DNA from: Rhizobium sp. Root483D2
GTDB taxonomy: Bacteria; Pseudomonadota; Alphaproteobacteria; Rhizobiales; Rhizobiaceae
Reading direction: 5' to 3'
NCBI RefSeq assembly: GCF_001426685.1
Contig: NZ_LMFB01000009.1
Coordinates: 99,886 to 163,885 of the forward strand
Length of the DNA stretch: 64,000 nucleotides
Of the stretch, positions 28,841-37,347 are shown in pieces. Below the pieces are notes generated by a model. It did not search any database. It worked only from the letters and a program-made list of their open reading frames with translations, and was not told where the DNA came from. Position 1 is the stretch's first letter. Each line of letters begins with the position of its first letter. Both the position numbers and the translations under genes were made by a program.

Positions 28841-29494
28841 ATGCTAAACCCGATTGATCTCATCGCCAGCCTGGGCGTCGTTCCCGTGATCGCCATCGAG
28901 CGCGTCGAAGACGCAGTGCCGCTGGCCGACGCGCTGCTCGAAGGCGGCCTGCCCGTTGCCGAAATCACGTTCCGCACCGAGGCTGCAGCCGATGTGCTCG
29001 CCACTATCCGCGACGCGCGGCCGGAACTCTGCATCGGCGCCGGCACTATTCTCGACCGGGATAACCTCGCCCGCGCCGTTGCATCCGGCGCGCGCTTCGG
29101 GCTGGCGCCAGGTTACGATCCCGAGATCGTCGATGCCGCGAAGGCAGCCGGCATGCCGTTTTGCCCCGGCATCATGACCCCGTCCGACCTGTCGCTGGCT
29201 GCAGCACGCGGCGTGCGCCTGGCGAAATTCTTCCCCGCAGGCATTGCCGGCGGCCCCAAGGCGCTGGCCGGCATTTCTGCCCCCTTCGCCCATCTCAATA
29301 TCCGCTTCATCCCGACCGGCGGCGTCACCGAGACGACAATCGGCGAATGGCTGGCGCTGAAAGCCGTGGTCGCCGTCGGCGGCACCTGGATCGCCAAGAC
29401 TGAAGACATTCGCGAAGGCCGGTTCGCCGAGATTGCAAAATCTGCAGCATCAGCCGTTCGCATTGCCAAGCAAGCCCTGGAGAAACGCGCGTGA
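28841..29494 (+). CDS. KDPG/KHG aldolase-like (class I 2-keto-3-deoxy aldolase)
   Basis: Class I aldolase of 217 residues related to Eda. The Schiff-base lysine K129 is in VRLAKFFPAG, the catalytic glutamate E41 in VAEITFRT, and the phosphate-binding loop is PTGGVT. It cleaves 2-keto-3-deoxy sugar acids (usually the 6-phosphate) to pyruvate plus an aldehyde. ATG 28841 gives the family N-terminus (LIASLGVVPVIAIE). The next gene starts at a GTG that overlaps its stop, so they are coupled. Its presence says that the pathway passes through a 2-keto-3-deoxy acid. Confidence 0.9.
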   Translation: MLNPIDLIASLGVVPVIAIERVEDAVPLADALLEGGLPVAEITFRTEAAADVLATIRDARPELCIGAGTILDRDNLARAVASGARFGLAPGYDPEIVDAAKAAGMPFCPGIMTPSDLSLAAARGVRLAKFFPAGIAGGPKALAGISAPFAHLNIRFIPTGGVTETTIGEWLALKAVVAVGGTWIAKTEDIREGRFAEIAKSAASAVRIAKQALEKRA

Positions 29495-30441
29495 TCTATA
29501 GCCCCGCCACGCAGCCGACACTTTACTTCATCGGCGTGACCACGACCAAGAGCTCGATCATGAAGGTCTTTCCGGCCTGGGCGCAATTCCTCGGCCTGAA
29601 GGACGCTGTCATCAAGGGCATCGATTTCAAGCTGCATGACGATCCCGCTGCCTATCGCGCTGCCGTGGAATTCATCCGCGACGATCCGCTTTCGATGGGC
29701 GCATTGGTCACGACCCACAAGATCGACCTCTATGCCGCCTGCAAGGACCTGTTCGACGTCATCGATCCGCATGCATCCCTGATGGGCGAGACCAGCTGCA
29801 TCTCCAAACGGGGCGGCAAGCTGATCTGCCATGCCAAGGACCCCATCTCGTCCGGCCTGTCGATCGATGGGTTTCTCGGCCAAGGATATTTCGGGAAGAA
29901 CGGCGCCGAACTCTTTTCCATGGGCGCTGGCGGTTCCACCATCGCCATCACCTGGCATCTGATGCGGGCATCACGCGGACATGACGTGCCCTCGCGTATC
30001 GTCGTGTCCAACAGAAGCCAGCACCGGCTCGACGAAATCCGTGCCATTCATGCCGGGATCGAAACGGCGGTCCCGATCGACTATATCCTTGCGCCCAAAG
30101 CCGAAGATAACGATGCCGTTTTGAAAACCTTGAAGCCCGGCTCTCTCGTCATCAATGCGACCGGCCTTGGAAAAGACGCGCCGGGCTCGCCGCTGTCGGA
30201 TGCGGCGGTTTTTCCGGAGCGCGCCGTCGTCTGGGACCTCAACTATCGCGGCGACCTGATTTTTCTTGATCAGGCCCGCGCGCAGGAAAAGGACCGGGCG
30301 CTTACCGTCGTCGATGGCTGGACCTATTTCCTGCACGGCTGGACGCAGGTGATCGCCGAGGTTTTCGCGATCGATATCCCAGCCTCCGGCCCCGTATTCG
30401 ACCAGGTTTCCGACATCGCATTGAAGGCGGCAGGACGATGA
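29491..30441 (+). CDS. Shikimate/quinate dehydrogenase-like protein
   Basis: AroE-fold protein of 316 residues, longer than the usual 270-290. The catalytic lysine is kept in VTTHK (K77). The Asp of the TDxxGF motif appears as SIDGF (D126), and the dinucleotide loop is MGAGGS with NATGLGKD after it. The N-terminal substrate serines of AroE (SxS) read TTKSS. It starts at GTG 29491, overlapping the aldolase stop. In a sugar operon it more likely acts on a sugar acid or cyclic polyol than on shikimate; it might be a novel NAD(P) dehydrogenase. Fold firm, substrate unknown. Confidence 0.75.
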   Translation: MIYSPATQPTLYFIGVTTTKSSIMKVFPAWAQFLGLKDAVIKGIDFKLHDDPAAYRAAVEFIRDDPLSMGALVTTHKIDLYAACKDLFDVIDPHASLMGETSCISKRGGKLICHAKDPISSGLSIDGFLGQGYFGKNGAELFSMGAGGSTIAITWHLMRASRGHDVPSRIVVSNRSQHRLDEIRAIHAGIETAVPIDYILAPKAEDNDAVLKTLKPGSLVINATGLGKDAPGSPLSDAAVFPERAVVWDLNYRGDLIFLDQARAQEKDRALTVVDGWTYFLHGWTQVIAEVFAIDIPASGPVFDQVSDIALKAAGR

Positions 30442-31376
30442 TCTCAGCGCAGCGCATACTTGTCACACCCCGGTCTCTGACGGCGGAACCGCATCCCGAT
30501 ATCGAGCGCTTGCGCGACGATGGATATGAGATCGTCTACTCCACAGCTGGAGCAATGCCTGCCGAGGACGAACTGGTGGCGCTGGTTCCGGGTTGCGTCG
30601 GCTGGCTGGCCGGCGTTGAGCCGGTCACCCGCCGCGTGCTCGATGCCGCAACGGACCTGCGCGTTATCAGCCGCAATGGCGTCGGCATCGACAATCTTCC
30701 GGTGGACATCCTGTCCGAAAAAGGCGTGAAAATCGTGATTGCCGAGGGCGCCAACGCCATGGGCGTGGCGGAGCTGACGATCGGTCTCCTGTTCAGCGCC
30801 TTGCGGGCCATCCCGCTTTCGGATGCGGGCATCAAGAAAGGCGGGTGGCCGCGCGTTCGCGGGCTGGAAATCCAGAACCGCGTGATCGGTATTATCGGCT
30901 GCGGCGCGATCGGCCGCGAAGTGGCGCGCATGGTGATCGGCCTTGGCGCTTCCGTCATCGCGTTCGACCCGGCCCGCCCCAATCTCGACCTGCCCTCCTC
31001 CCGGTTTTCCTATGCCGGCATCGACGATATTCTCGACAGCTGTGACGTGCTGACATTGCATTGCCCGCTGCCGCGCGACGGCTCCACCCTCATTTCACCG
31101 GAGCGGATCGGCCGGATGAAAAAGAGTGCCGTGATCATCAATACGGCGCGGGCGCGGCTGATCGATGAACCTGCCCTGATAGAAGCACTCGACGAAGGAC
31201 GGCTGAGCGCCTATGCGACGGATGTTTTCGAACAGGAACCACCGGCATCCCTGTCGCTTGCCGCCCACCCGCGCGTGGTTGCCACCAGCCATATCGGCGG
31301 ATTCACGGAAGAAAGCGTCGATCGTGCAACCCGCATCGCCGCCAACAACCTGATCGCAGCTCTGAAGGCGTCGTGA
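30438..31376 (+). CDS. D-3-phosphoglycerate dehydrogenase-like 2-hydroxyacid dehydrogenase
   Basis: D-isomer-specific 2-hydroxyacid dehydrogenase of 312 residues. The NAD-binding loop is GIIGCGAIGREV; the catalytic triad is Arg in INTARARLIDE, Glu in DVFEQEPP and His in TSHIGGFT. It has no C-terminal ACT domain, so it is the short form used for glycerate, gluconate or erythronate-type acids. It overlaps the previous gene by 4 nt (ATGA). In the pathway it would interconvert a 2-keto acid and a 2-hydroxy acid. Confidence 0.9.
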   Translation: MISAQRILVTPRSLTAEPHPDIERLRDDGYEIVYSTAGAMPAEDELVALVPGCVGWLAGVEPVTRRVLDAATDLRVISRNGVGIDNLPVDILSEKGVKIVIAEGANAMGVAELTIGLLFSALRAIPLSDAGIKKGGWPRVRGLEIQNRVIGIIGCGAIGREVARMVIGLGASVIAFDPARPNLDLPSSRFSYAGIDDILDSCDVLTLHCPLPRDGSTLISPERIGRMKKSAVIINTARARLIDEPALIEALDEGRLSAYATDVFEQEPPASLSLAAHPRVVATSHIGGFTEESVDRATRIAANNLIAALKAS

Positions 31377-31380
31377 CGCG

Positions 31381-32244
31381 ATGACGGACAAGCTGGTCGA
31401 AATCCCGTTGGATCGCTCTCTTTCAAAGACACTGGCGCAGCCGGTTGCACCCGGCAACACGCGCCTTCATTGGCTTTGCCAGGCCGGGTTCATCATCGAG
31501 ACCAACACGTTCCGCATGGTCATCGATCCCTATCTCTCGGATACGCTGGCGGAAAAATATCGCGGCACCGCCCGCCCCCATGAACGCATGATGCCGGCGC
31601 CAATCGCGCCGGCCGATTTGGCGCCGGTCGATCTGGTTCTGTGTACCCATCATCACACCGACCATATGGACCCCGGCACGCTGATCCCGCTGATGGCGGC
31701 AAACCCTCATGCGCTTCTCGTTGCGCCACGGGCATCCCTATCCACTGTTCGCGAACGCTCAGGGCTTCCTGACGGCCGGCTTTGCCTGATGAATGCGGGA
31801 GAGACGCTGACGATTGATAGCATCACCGTCACGGCCACCCGCGCCGCGCATGAAGCGCTCGAAACGGATGACGCCGGCAACCATCGTTTCCTCGGCTATC
31901 TCATCGATACCGGAAGTGTGCGTATCTGGCATTCCGGTGATTCCATCCCATTTGAAGGCCTCGCTGCGGATATCGCAGCGTTAAAACCGGATCTGGCCCT
32001 CTTGCCCGTCAATGGCCGCAAGGCTGAACTTTCCAACAATGGAGTGCCGGGGAATTTCACGCTGGACGAGGCGATCGGCGTTGCCACAAAGGTTGGCTGC
32101 ACTGCGATGGTCGCCCACCACTACGGCCTTTTCGCCTTCAACACGGAGGATCCGGATCGTATCGATGCCGCAAGCGCACACACCGCTTCTCTCCGTGTTG
32201 TGCGGGCACGCGCAGCAATTGCACTCGAATGGCGCAACGGCTAG
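31381..32244 (+). CDS. Metallo-beta-lactamase-fold hydrolase (UlaG-like)
   Basis: MBL-fold metal hydrolase of 287 residues with the zinc motif THHHTDHMD, later AHEALETDDAG, HSGDS and AHHYG. The closest familiar function is UlaG (ascorbate-6-phosphate lactonase), so it might open a sugar lactone or cyclic phosphate. It starts 4 nt after the previous stop. Its TAG stop codon (32242-32244) lies inside the left end of the inverted-repeat element at 32240-32515, so the present C-terminus (RNG) may have been set by that insertion. Biochemical role open. Confidence 0.82.
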   Translation: MTDKLVEIPLDRSLSKTLAQPVAPGNTRLHWLCQAGFIIETNTFRMVIDPYLSDTLAEKYRGTARPHERMMPAPIAPADLAPVDLVLCTHHHTDHMDPGTLIPLMAANPHALLVAPRASLSTVRERSGLPDGRLCLMNAGETLTIDSITVTATRAAHEALETDDAGNHRFLGYLIDTGSVRIWHSGDSIPFEGLAADIAALKPDLALLPVNGRKAELSNNGVPGNFTLDEAIGVATKVGCTAMVAHHYGLFAFNTEDPDRIDAASAHTASLRVVRARAAIALEWRNG

Positions 32245-32515
32245 AGCGCTTCATCTTTAAACGGAAGCATTCTGCCGGAAGGAATTTCGGCCAGGACCAA
32301 GGCGGCTGGCGAAGAGCGCAGCAGAAGCTGCGGTCGAGACGGCCGCCGCCGGTCATGGCCGAAATTCATCCGGCCCTTCGGGTTGGCTGAAAACGGCCGT
32401 CCACTGTGTCGGATGGCTTGCGCGATGGGTCGGCATCGCTCTGCGCCATCCTTCGTGTGGAGCGGCCGTATTGAGCCAACAGAATCGCTTCCGTTTAAAG
32501 ATGAAGCGCTCTAGC
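32240..32515. mobile_element. 276-bp MITE-like inverted-repeat element
   Basis: The ends 32240-32268 and 32487-32515 are perfect 29-bp inverted repeats starting GCTAGAGCGCTTC and reading inward to GGAAGC. With one unpaired base the pairing continues into ATTCTG. A second, inner inverted repeat (AATTTCGGCC near 32283 and GGCCGAAATT near 32356) lies inside. No protein-coding frame with support exists within it. Size, strong terminal repeats and lack of coding fit a non-autonomous miniature element or a rhizobial intergenic repeat family. A TA inside each end could be a mariner/IS630-type target, but no clear flanking duplication is seen. Confidence 0.75.
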
Positions 32516-32558
32516 ATTGAGCCGCACTGCGGCCAAGATCCGGGTGAATGCGAATGAC

Positions 32559-33464
32559 ATGAAGGCGGCTGCAATGGATACTGATACAGGCGCGGACCTG
32601 CGCACCAACCCGAACCGCAATGTCATCGAGGTGATCAGGACCATGCGCTCGCAATTGCGCAAATCCGATCGGAAAGTCGCCGATATCGTTCTGCAGGACC
32701 CGCGCCGCATCATCACGGCGACTGTTGGGGAAACGGCAGCCCTTGCCGAAGTCAGCCAGCCGACCGTCGTGCGGTTTGCAAACGCGATCGGTTGCAACGG
32801 CTTCCAGGATTTCAAGATACGGCTGGCGCAGAGCCTGGCGCTTGGAACACCCGCTACCCATTCCGTGCTGCTCGGCACGGATGAGCCTGAAGTCATCACC
32901 GAGAAGATCTTCGATTACACGATGACCAGCCTCGATTGGGCGCGCAATCATCTCGACAAGGCTGCCGTGCAACGGGCGATCGATCTGCTCTGCGAAGCGC
33001 AATACATCGAGTTCTTCGGCTTTGGCGCATCTGGAGTCGTCGCCCGTGACGCGCAGCAGAAGTTCCCGCTGTTCGGCGTTCCCTGCGGCGCGCAGCTGGA
33101 TTCGCACCAGCAATTGATGGTCGCCTCGATGATGAAGCCGGGGGATATCGCCTTCGTCATTTCCAATACGGGAACAACACGCTCGATCATCGAGATCGCC
33201 CGCATCGCCCGCGAAAACGGTGCCAAGATTATCGGCATGACCGGCTCGGATTCGCTTCTGACCACCTATTGCGACGTATCGATCATCGTGGAGACGCTTG
33301 AAAATACCAATACTTACACCCCAACGATCTCGCGCATCGCAGCCCTCGTCGTCATCGACATTCTCTCCACCGCCGTCGGCATGCGCAGGCCGCAGGAAGA
33401 GCAGGCACGTGTCAGCCGCATGAAACGGCAGCTGACGGACATGCGCCGCATGCAGCCGCTTTAG
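32559..33464 (+). CDS. RpiR-family sugar-phosphate regulator
   Basis: Regulator of about 301 residues: an N-terminal RpiR helix-turn-helix (KVADIVLQDP through VSQPTVVRFANAIGCNGFQDF) and a C-terminal SIS domain (IEFFGFGASG, ISNTGTTRSIIEIA) that binds a phosphosugar. ATG 32559 is chosen; ATG 32574 is possible, and the frame begins with a TTG at 32517. It is separated from the five catabolic genes by the inverted-repeat element, so it may now need its own promoter. Probable targets are the GTAG-type sites in the divergent gap at 28046-28171. Confidence 0.9.
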   Translation: MKAAAMDTDTGADLRTNPNRNVIEVIRTMRSQLRKSDRKVADIVLQDPRRIITATVGETAALAEVSQPTVVRFANAIGCNGFQDFKIRLAQSLALGTPATHSVLLGTDEPEVITEKIFDYTMTSLDWARNHLDKAAVQRAIDLLCEAQYIEFFGFGASGVVARDAQQKFPLFGVPCGAQLDSHQQLMVASMMKPGDIAFVISNTGTTRSIIEIARIARENGAKIIGMTGSDSLLTTYCDVSIIVETLENTNTYTPTISRIAALVVIDILSTAVGMRRPQEEQARVSRMKRQLTDMRRMQPL

Positions 33465-33484
33465 ACGCCCAAAGGGAAATTACA

Positions 33485-33522
33485 CGATGCGCCACCGGGG
33501 TGTACCCGACAGCGGCGCATCG
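33485..33522. terminator. Bidirectional hairpin between convergent genes
   Basis: CGATGCGCC (33485-33493) pairs perfectly with GGCGCATCG (33514-33522), and CGGG/CCCG can form an inner stem in the loop. It sits in the 70-nt gap between the stops of the RpiR gene and the convergent deaminase gene. No long T-run; likely a shared terminator. Confidence 0.5.
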
Positions 33523-33534
33523 AAGGCATGACAT

Positions 33535-34140
33535 TTAGCTGAGCGGGATTGCGTTGCCGTCCTTGCCCGCCTGGTAGACCATGGAAAGGTCGTCATATTT
33601 ACGGCCGATGGCGGCCGCCCGGTCCTGCAGTTGCGACCGTTGCGGCTCCGGCGCCTGATCGATCAGGGCGTGGATTGATTGCCCCTTCCAAAAGGCATTC
33701 GTGCGGTTATAACCGCCGGGCTCCAGCGTGAAGACCTCCTTCAGGATTTTCAGGTCGTGGGGAATGGCGAAGGCATCGCGGGAATCCTCGTGGCTGAAGA
33801 AATAGAAGAAGTTGTCAAAGCCGGCCCAGGTGATCGCCGAAAGGCACATTGAACAAGGTTCGTGCGTCGATAGGAAAATAAGCTCGCGCGAGTCCGGCCG
33901 CTCGGAGCCGGTCATTTCATAAAACCGCTTCAACGTATGAACTTCCCCGTGCCAAAGCGGGTTTTCGGTCTCGTTGTTGGTTTCGACGAGAACGGTCGAT
34001 AGATCCGATTTCCGCAGCAAAGCGGCGCCGAAAATCTTGTTGCCGGAGGCCACGCCCATCTCTGTGGCCGGGATGATGCCGGTCTCCATCGTTGAGAGCA
34101 GGGCATCCAGCAGTTTCAGTGTTTCATTGTGGTCAGTCAT
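33535..34140 (-). CDS. Nucleoside/nucleobase deaminase (cytidine-deaminase fold)
   Basis: Zinc-dependent deaminase of 201 residues. The metal and catalytic motif is WHGEVH (H64, E66) with THEPCSMC (C96, C99). It is longer than a standard guanine or tRNA-adenosine deaminase and has an extended C-terminus (HALIDQAPEPQ onward). The ATG at 34140 starts MTDHNETLKLL. It lies 73 nt behind an NCS2 purine permease, pointing to deamination of an imported purine such as guanine or a related base. The exact substrate is not determined by the motif. Confidence 0.82.
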   Translation of the reverse strand: MTDHNETLKLLDALLSTMETGIIPATEMGVASGNKIFGAALLRKSDLSTVLVETNNETENPLWHGEVHTLKRFYEMTGSERPDSRELIFLSTHEPCSMCLSAITWAGFDNFFYFFSHEDSRDAFAIPHDLKILKEVFTLEPGGYNRTNAFWKGQSIHALIDQAPEPQRSQLQDRAAAIGRKYDDLSMVYQAGKDGNAIPLS

Positions 34141-34213
34141 CTCATTGTCCTTGGAGATTTGCAGGCAATTGTCCGGGTGCCACAAGGGCCAGACCGGAAT
34201 GTTGATGGGGGGC

Positions 34214-35701
34214 TCAATGGGCTTGAGCCGCAAGCAGCGGCACCTCGGCGCCCGCAGCGTCATAGAGTTTGCCGTTGAGGAAATAGTCACCGTCGTGAAG
34301 CCGGGCGATATCCTGGTAGCGGATACTCCGCTCGACGCCTGCGACGAACACTGACTGCTGATCGGAATTGCCCGATTTGATGTGATTGAACAGCAGGTTG
34401 AGCACAATTGCCATCAAGGCGGCAGAGCTGATGCCGGAATGGAAGATCGTGGCGAACCAGGCAGGGAAGTGCTCGTAGAAGCCCGGAGACGCGATCGGGA
34501 TCATGCCGAAGCCAATCGAGGTTGCGACAATAACCAGGTTCATATTGTTGTTATAGTCCACTTTCGAAAGCGTGCGGATGCCGCTTGCCGCCACCGTGCC
34601 GAAAAGCACGATCCCGGCACCGCCAAGGACAGAGCTTGGAACCGCCGCCACCACGCGGCCCACGACCGGCAGGAGGCCCAAGGCAACCAGGAAAAGGCCG
34701 CCCGTTGCCACGACATACCGGCTCTTCACGCCGGTTACGGCGACCAGCCCGACATTTTGTGCAAACGCACTCTGTGTGAATGATCCGAAAACGGGAGCGA
34801 TGATGCTCGACAGCATGTCCGCGCGCAGCCCATCGCCAAGGCGGCGGGAATCGACCTTGGTCTCGACGATCTCGCCGACGGCCAGAATATCCGCCGACGT
34901 CTCGACAAGCGTGACCATGATGACGATGAACATCGAGACAATCGCCGCGATTTCGAACGTCGGATAGCCGAAGTGGAAGACCGCCGGAAGCGCGAAGAAC
35001 TGGCCGTTCGGCACCTGCGAAAAGTCGGTCATGCCGGCGACGTAGGCAATCCCGGTGCCGATGACGATGGCAAGCAGGATGGACAGCCGCGAAATCGAGG
35101 CGCTTCCGAGCTTGCTCAGCGACAGCACGATGGCAAGGGTTACGGCAGCGAGCTGGATGTTGGCGGGGCTTCCAAAATCCGGCGACTTGCTGTTGCCGCC
35201 CATCGCCCAGAACGCGGCGACCGGCATCAGCGTCAGGCCGATGGTCGTAATGACAATGCCCGTGACGAGCGGCGGAAAGAAGCGCGTGATTCGGGAAAAG
35301 ACCGGCGTGATCAAAAGACCGATCACGGACGCCACGATGACCGCACCGAGAATGGCCTGGATACCGCCATTGCCGGAGATTGCAACCATGGTCGCGACGC
35401 CTGAGAACGAAACACCCTGCACCAGCGGCAGGCGGCTGCCGAAGAATGGCAGGCCAAGTGTCTGAAGAATGGTGGCAAGCCCGCCGGCGAACAGCGACGC
35501 CGTCACCAAAAGCCCGATATCGCTGGTGCTGAGCCCAGCCGCCTGTCCGAGAATAAGCGGCACGGCAACGATACCGCCATACATCGTCAAAACATGTTGA
35601 AGCCCATAGGCGAGATTGGCTCCCATGCTGAGCTTTTCATCTTCCGGCCGCGTGCCAACCGCACTGTCCTCTTCTTTATGTGCCAAGGTAAACTCCTCCA
35701 T
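34214..35701 (-). CDS. NCS2 nucleobase:cation symporter (xanthine/uric acid permease type)
   Basis: Inner-membrane purine permease, about 495 residues with about 14 hydrophobic segments. The NAT signature region is FAQNVGLVAVTGVKSR, and the N-terminal histidine motif QHVLTMYGG is present. The start is uncertain. ATG 35701 (MEEFTLAHKE) has AAAGG only 2 nt before it, whereas TTG 35686 has GGAGGAG at a good distance and would give LAHKEEDS. The longer frame to 35866 is not credible. It forms a unit with the downstream deaminase. Confidence 0.9.
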   Translation of the reverse strand: MEEFTLAHKEEDSAVGTRPEDEKLSMGANLAYGLQHVLTMYGGIVAVPLILGQAAGLSTSDIGLLVTASLFAGGLATILQTLGLPFFGSRLPLVQGVSFSGVATMVAISGNGGIQAILGAVIVASVIGLLITPVFSRITRFFPPLVTGIVITTIGLTLMPVAAFWAMGGNSKSPDFGSPANIQLAAVTLAIVLSLSKLGSASISRLSILLAIVIGTGIAYVAGMTDFSQVPNGQFFALPAVFHFGYPTFEIAAIVSMFIVIMVTLVETSADILAVGEIVETKVDSRRLGDGLRADMLSSIIAPVFGSFTQSAFAQNVGLVAVTGVKSRYVVATGGLFLVALGLLPVVGRVVAAVPSSVLGGAGIVLFGTVAASGIRTLSKVDYNNNMNLVIVATSIGFGMIPIASPGFYEHFPAWFATIFHSGISSAALMAIVLNLLFNHIKSGNSDQQSVFVAGVERSIRYQDIARLHDGDYFLNGKLYDAAGAEVPLLAAQAH

Positions 35702-36276
35702 ACCTTTGCAAGCGTCTTCGCTTTGGATTGCACCCCTGTCGATCAGGCGTTGCGGCAGAGCCATCGGGGCTAAGGCCATGCCGGAGCTGAACTCATGCCT
35801 GAAAGAGGGACCACTGCGGTTTGTGGCCATTGCGGCGCAAAAGGCGGGTGTCCCGGTCGCCGACAACGCGAACTGCGTGGTGAAAGAAGGTGTCGGATTG
35901 CATGCCTTACCAGCTCCATAGTTGCACCGGCTTTCCGGCCAGCTTCGCTAGGACCCTGTTCCGGAAGGTGCGAATTCCGGATCGTCATCAACACGTGTTG
36001 AGCGGGGTATTTCTGGCAGGTTTTTGCCTGCGATGTCACAAACGTGCATTCTTTTCGCGGAACCTGTCAACCAAACACCCAGGCGATGCCGCCGCCGTAT
36101 CATGAACATTTCCGCATATCCCGGCTGAATATGGACCGCAATTCAGTGAATAAGCCAATTAAATCAGCGTGCCGCCATTTCCAAACGGCGTGTCGTCGAT
36201 GCCATCGTCTCGAAAAAGACGAAACACCTTCGCGAAAATCAACGGAAATCTCCTTCGAGAAAACGACGCATCGCCG
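35702..36276. other. 575-bp intergenic region without a recognised gene
   Basis: Lies upstream of the purine permease and downstream of the AttH-like gene, both on the minus strand. Short open frames exist on both strands but have neither ribosome sites nor family features. It probably holds the permease promoter and leader. I saw no riboswitch-like consensus or strong hairpin. The size is large for this compact region, so a small RNA or leader element cannot be excluded. Confidence 0.5.
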
Positions 36277-37347
36277 TCACTTGTAGCCCGTCATCTCCAG
36301 ATATCCCCGGCCCTTATGCGTCCCGGAAATCCGGACTGGCCCCTCCCAATAGGGAAAACGCGTGTTCATCCAGGCATTGGGGTTCAAAGCCGATGCCGTG
36401 ACGCTCAAGCCTTTTCCAGGGACGTCGATGGTCCAGGTGAGCGGCAGTTGACGGCCCGCCACCTCCTGGCTGCTCGTTGGCGTCAGAATGACCTCACCGG
36501 GCTTCAACGGCGCCGGCGTTCCGTCCGATGCGATCCACGTTCCCGTCACGTAGCCGGACTTGTCGTCACGCACACGGAAAGTCATCAGCTTGGTGCCATC
36601 ATCGAAATGCAGCGAAAACCAGTCCCAGCCGCTCTGATTGTCAGACAGAGGCTGGCTTGACCATTCCCGGTCAAGCCAGGCCTTTCCGGTGACTTCAACA
36701 TGTCCCTGTGGCGTATCCAGCGTTCCCGTGACCGAATAGAAGGGCTGCGAATAGTAGTAGCTGGCCTGCCCGGCGTTTGATTTTATCGAATAGCCGTTGT
36801 CACCATGTTTCACCAGCGGTCCATCTGCCAGAAGCTTGAGGTCGTATCGAAAATCGAGACCGCTGGCTGACAAGTCCAGGCTGGATAGACCGGATGCCGT
36901 GCCGGAAGGGCTCCTCATTGTCCAATCGTCGATAAAGGCTGAGAACGGATTTGCTTTCACACCCGCCTGCCCCACACCGCCGCGTGCCAGTTTTTCGGAG
37001 ACGAAATGGTGGCTTGGCGTCGTCAGCGCCGCGTTGCCCATCCAGACCTGCGGGCTCGACCAGCCTGCGGCTTCGCCGGGTTTCAAGGCCGACCGGAAAA
37101 GCGTCCACTGGATGCCGTATTCGGTTCCATCCGGGCCTTTCAGATTTGCGGTGATGTACCACCATTCGATGCGAAAATCGGGATGCGCTCCAAAATCATC
37201 CGGAAATTGGAATTCCGTTCCGCGCTGCGGGACGGCAAAGCCATCCGCGCTGGTGCCAAGCGCTGCAAAGCCTTGCGCCCAGGCGGTTGCTCCGACCCAA
37301 CACGAGAGAATGACCGCAATCAAAGCAGACCACGTTCTATCGTTCAT
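36277..37347 (-). CDS. AttH/CrtC-like lipocalin-fold exported protein
   Basis: Protein of 356 residues with a signal peptide (MNDRTWSALIAVILSCWVGATAWA, cleaved before QG). The mature part has the AttH/carotenoid-hydratase hallmarks: FPDDFGAHPDFRIEWWYITANL, a central WLDREWSSQ and FSLHFDDGTKLMTFRVRD. The family forms two lipocalin-like barrels and is often coded with an ABC exporter. It overlaps the FtsX-type gene by 11 nt. The role may be to receive or modify a lipid-like substrate in the periplasm; no substrate is known. Confidence 0.85.
   Translation of the reverse strand: MNDRTWSALIAVILSCWVGATAWAQGFAALGTSADGFAVPQRGTEFQFPDDFGAHPDFRIEWWYITANLKGPDGTEYGIQWTLFRSALKPGEAAGWSSPQVWMGNAALTTPSHHFVSEKLARGGVGQAGVKANPFSAFIDDWTMRSPSGTASGLSSLDLSASGLDFRYDLKLLADGPLVKHGDNGYSIKSNAGQASYYYSQPFYSVTGTLDTPQGHVEVTGKAWLDREWSSQPLSDNQSGWDWFSLHFDDGTKLMTFRVRDDKSGYVTGTWIASDGTPAPLKPGEVILTPTSSQEVAGRQLPLTWTIDVPGKGLSVTASALNPNAWMNTRFPYWEGPVRISGTHKGRGYLEMTGYK

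Noticed and set aside
32245..32486. Coding frames inside the inverted-repeat element
   Set aside because: Only short frames without ribosome sites or motifs; the inner inverted repeats explain the sequence better as structure.
35702..36276. Possible purine or xanthine riboswitch before the NCS2 permease
   Set aside because: The position would suit one, but I could not find a recognisable conserved core by eye; a covariance-model search would decide.
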